A program made the translations under genes and the position numbers. 5,260 nucleotides of DNA from Candidatus Saccharimonadia bacterium (GTDB lineage Bacteria; Patescibacteriota; Saccharimonadia; Saccharimonadales; Saccharimonadaceae): positions 1-5,260 of the forward strand of contig JALRBM010000115.1 of the NCBI GenBank assembly GCA_023257755.1. Direction: 5' to 3'. Below the pieces are notes generated by a model. That model was not told the DNA's origin. It made no database searches and worked only from the letters and a program-made list of their open reading frames with translations. This document shows positions 5,030 to 5,260 of this stretch, piece after piece (positions within the stretch are counted from its first letter, which is position 1; each line of letters begins with the position of its first letter).

Positions 5030-5260
5030 ATGGCAGATTTCAGTCGAACCAAGCCGCATGTTAACGTTGGTACTATGGGCCACGTCGACCACGGTAAGAC
5101 AACGCTTACTGCTGCAATTACTCACGTACTTGCAAAGAAGCTTCCAAGCGACACTAACAAGCCTCGTAACTACGAGGACATCGACAACGCTCCTGAGGAA
5201 AAGGCACGTGGTATTACCATTGCTTCTTCGCACCAGGAATACGAGTCAGAGGCACGTCAC
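5030..5260 (+). CDS. tuf: elongation factor Tu, N-terminal part (3' end outside the window)
   Basis: The 77 visible residues match the EF-Tu N-terminus: TKPHVNVGTMGHVDHGKTTLTAAIT, with the P-loop GHVDHGKT at 17-24. IDNAPEEKARGITI (51-64) covers switch I, with the magnesium-coordinating Thr63. EF-Tu is the GTPase that carries aminoacyl-tRNA to the ribosomal A site. ATG is preceded by AGAGGAG (5011-5017) at 12 bases, a somewhat long spacing. The gene has its own promoter behind the DUF378 terminator. G3, G4 and G5 and the later domains lie beyond the window, so whether EF-Tu shares the unusual guanine-binding motifs of EF-G cannot be seen. Confidence 0.97.
   Translation, partial: MADFSRTKPHVNVGTMGHVDHGKTTLTAAITHVLAKKLPSDTNKPRNYEDIDNAPEEKARGITIASSHQEYESEARH

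Noticed and set aside
1..5260. CRISPR array, insertion sequence, tRNA or rRNA gene
   Set aside because: No regularly spaced repeats, transposase, terminal inverted repeats or tRNA/rRNA-like segments were seen on either strand.

Overview
This window is a bacterial str locus (rpsL-rpsG-fusA-tuf), but the operon is broken up. In order on the + strand it holds the 3' end of rpsL (ribosomal protein S12), rpsG (S7), an unrecognised 225-residue protein, a convergent minus-strand gene for a small membrane-anchored SPFH/band-7 protein, fusA (elongation factor G), a 69-residue two-helix DUF378 membrane protein, and the 5' end of tuf (EF-Tu). Both ends are cut by the window edge.

The protein sequences look like a Candidate Phyla Radiation (Patescibacteria) genome, most probably Saccharibacteria (TM7). 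This rests on recalled resemblance and the divergent translation-factor residues, so treat it as moderate inference. UGA is used as a stop (two genes end in TGA), which argues against the CPR lineages that recode UGA as glycine.

Region by region: rpsL and rpsG are translationally coupled (TAATG overlap) and end in a clear intrinsic terminator at 679-708. A promoter with 17-base spacing then drives the unknown gene (GTG start at 783). Between that gene and the convergent SPFH gene lie a strong GC-rich hairpin and, directly after it, a 13-base match to the conserved T-box riboswitch sequence with no aminoacyl-tRNA synthetase gene nearby. The SPFH gene and fusA are divergent, each with its own promoter in a 211-base intergenic region; the fusA extended -10 box is flanked by a 7-base perfect inverted repeat. 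fusA ends in a terminator-like hairpin. The DUF378 gene has its own promoter and a strong terminator, and tuf has its own promoter and leader. What is usually one co-transcribed operon therefore reads here as about five transcription units.

The core genes work together in translation: S12 and S7 are 30S proteins at the decoding centre and at the head/E site, EF-Tu delivers aminoacyl-tRNA, and EF-G drives translocation. The most notable protein-level observations are that EF-G lacks the canonical G4 aspartate (NKIN in place of NKxD) and the canonical G5 Ser-Ala motif, and that S12 has proline where streptomycin-sensitive bacteria have Lys87. No stretch longer than about 300 bases is without a gene. 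No wholly new multi-gene system could be demonstrated.
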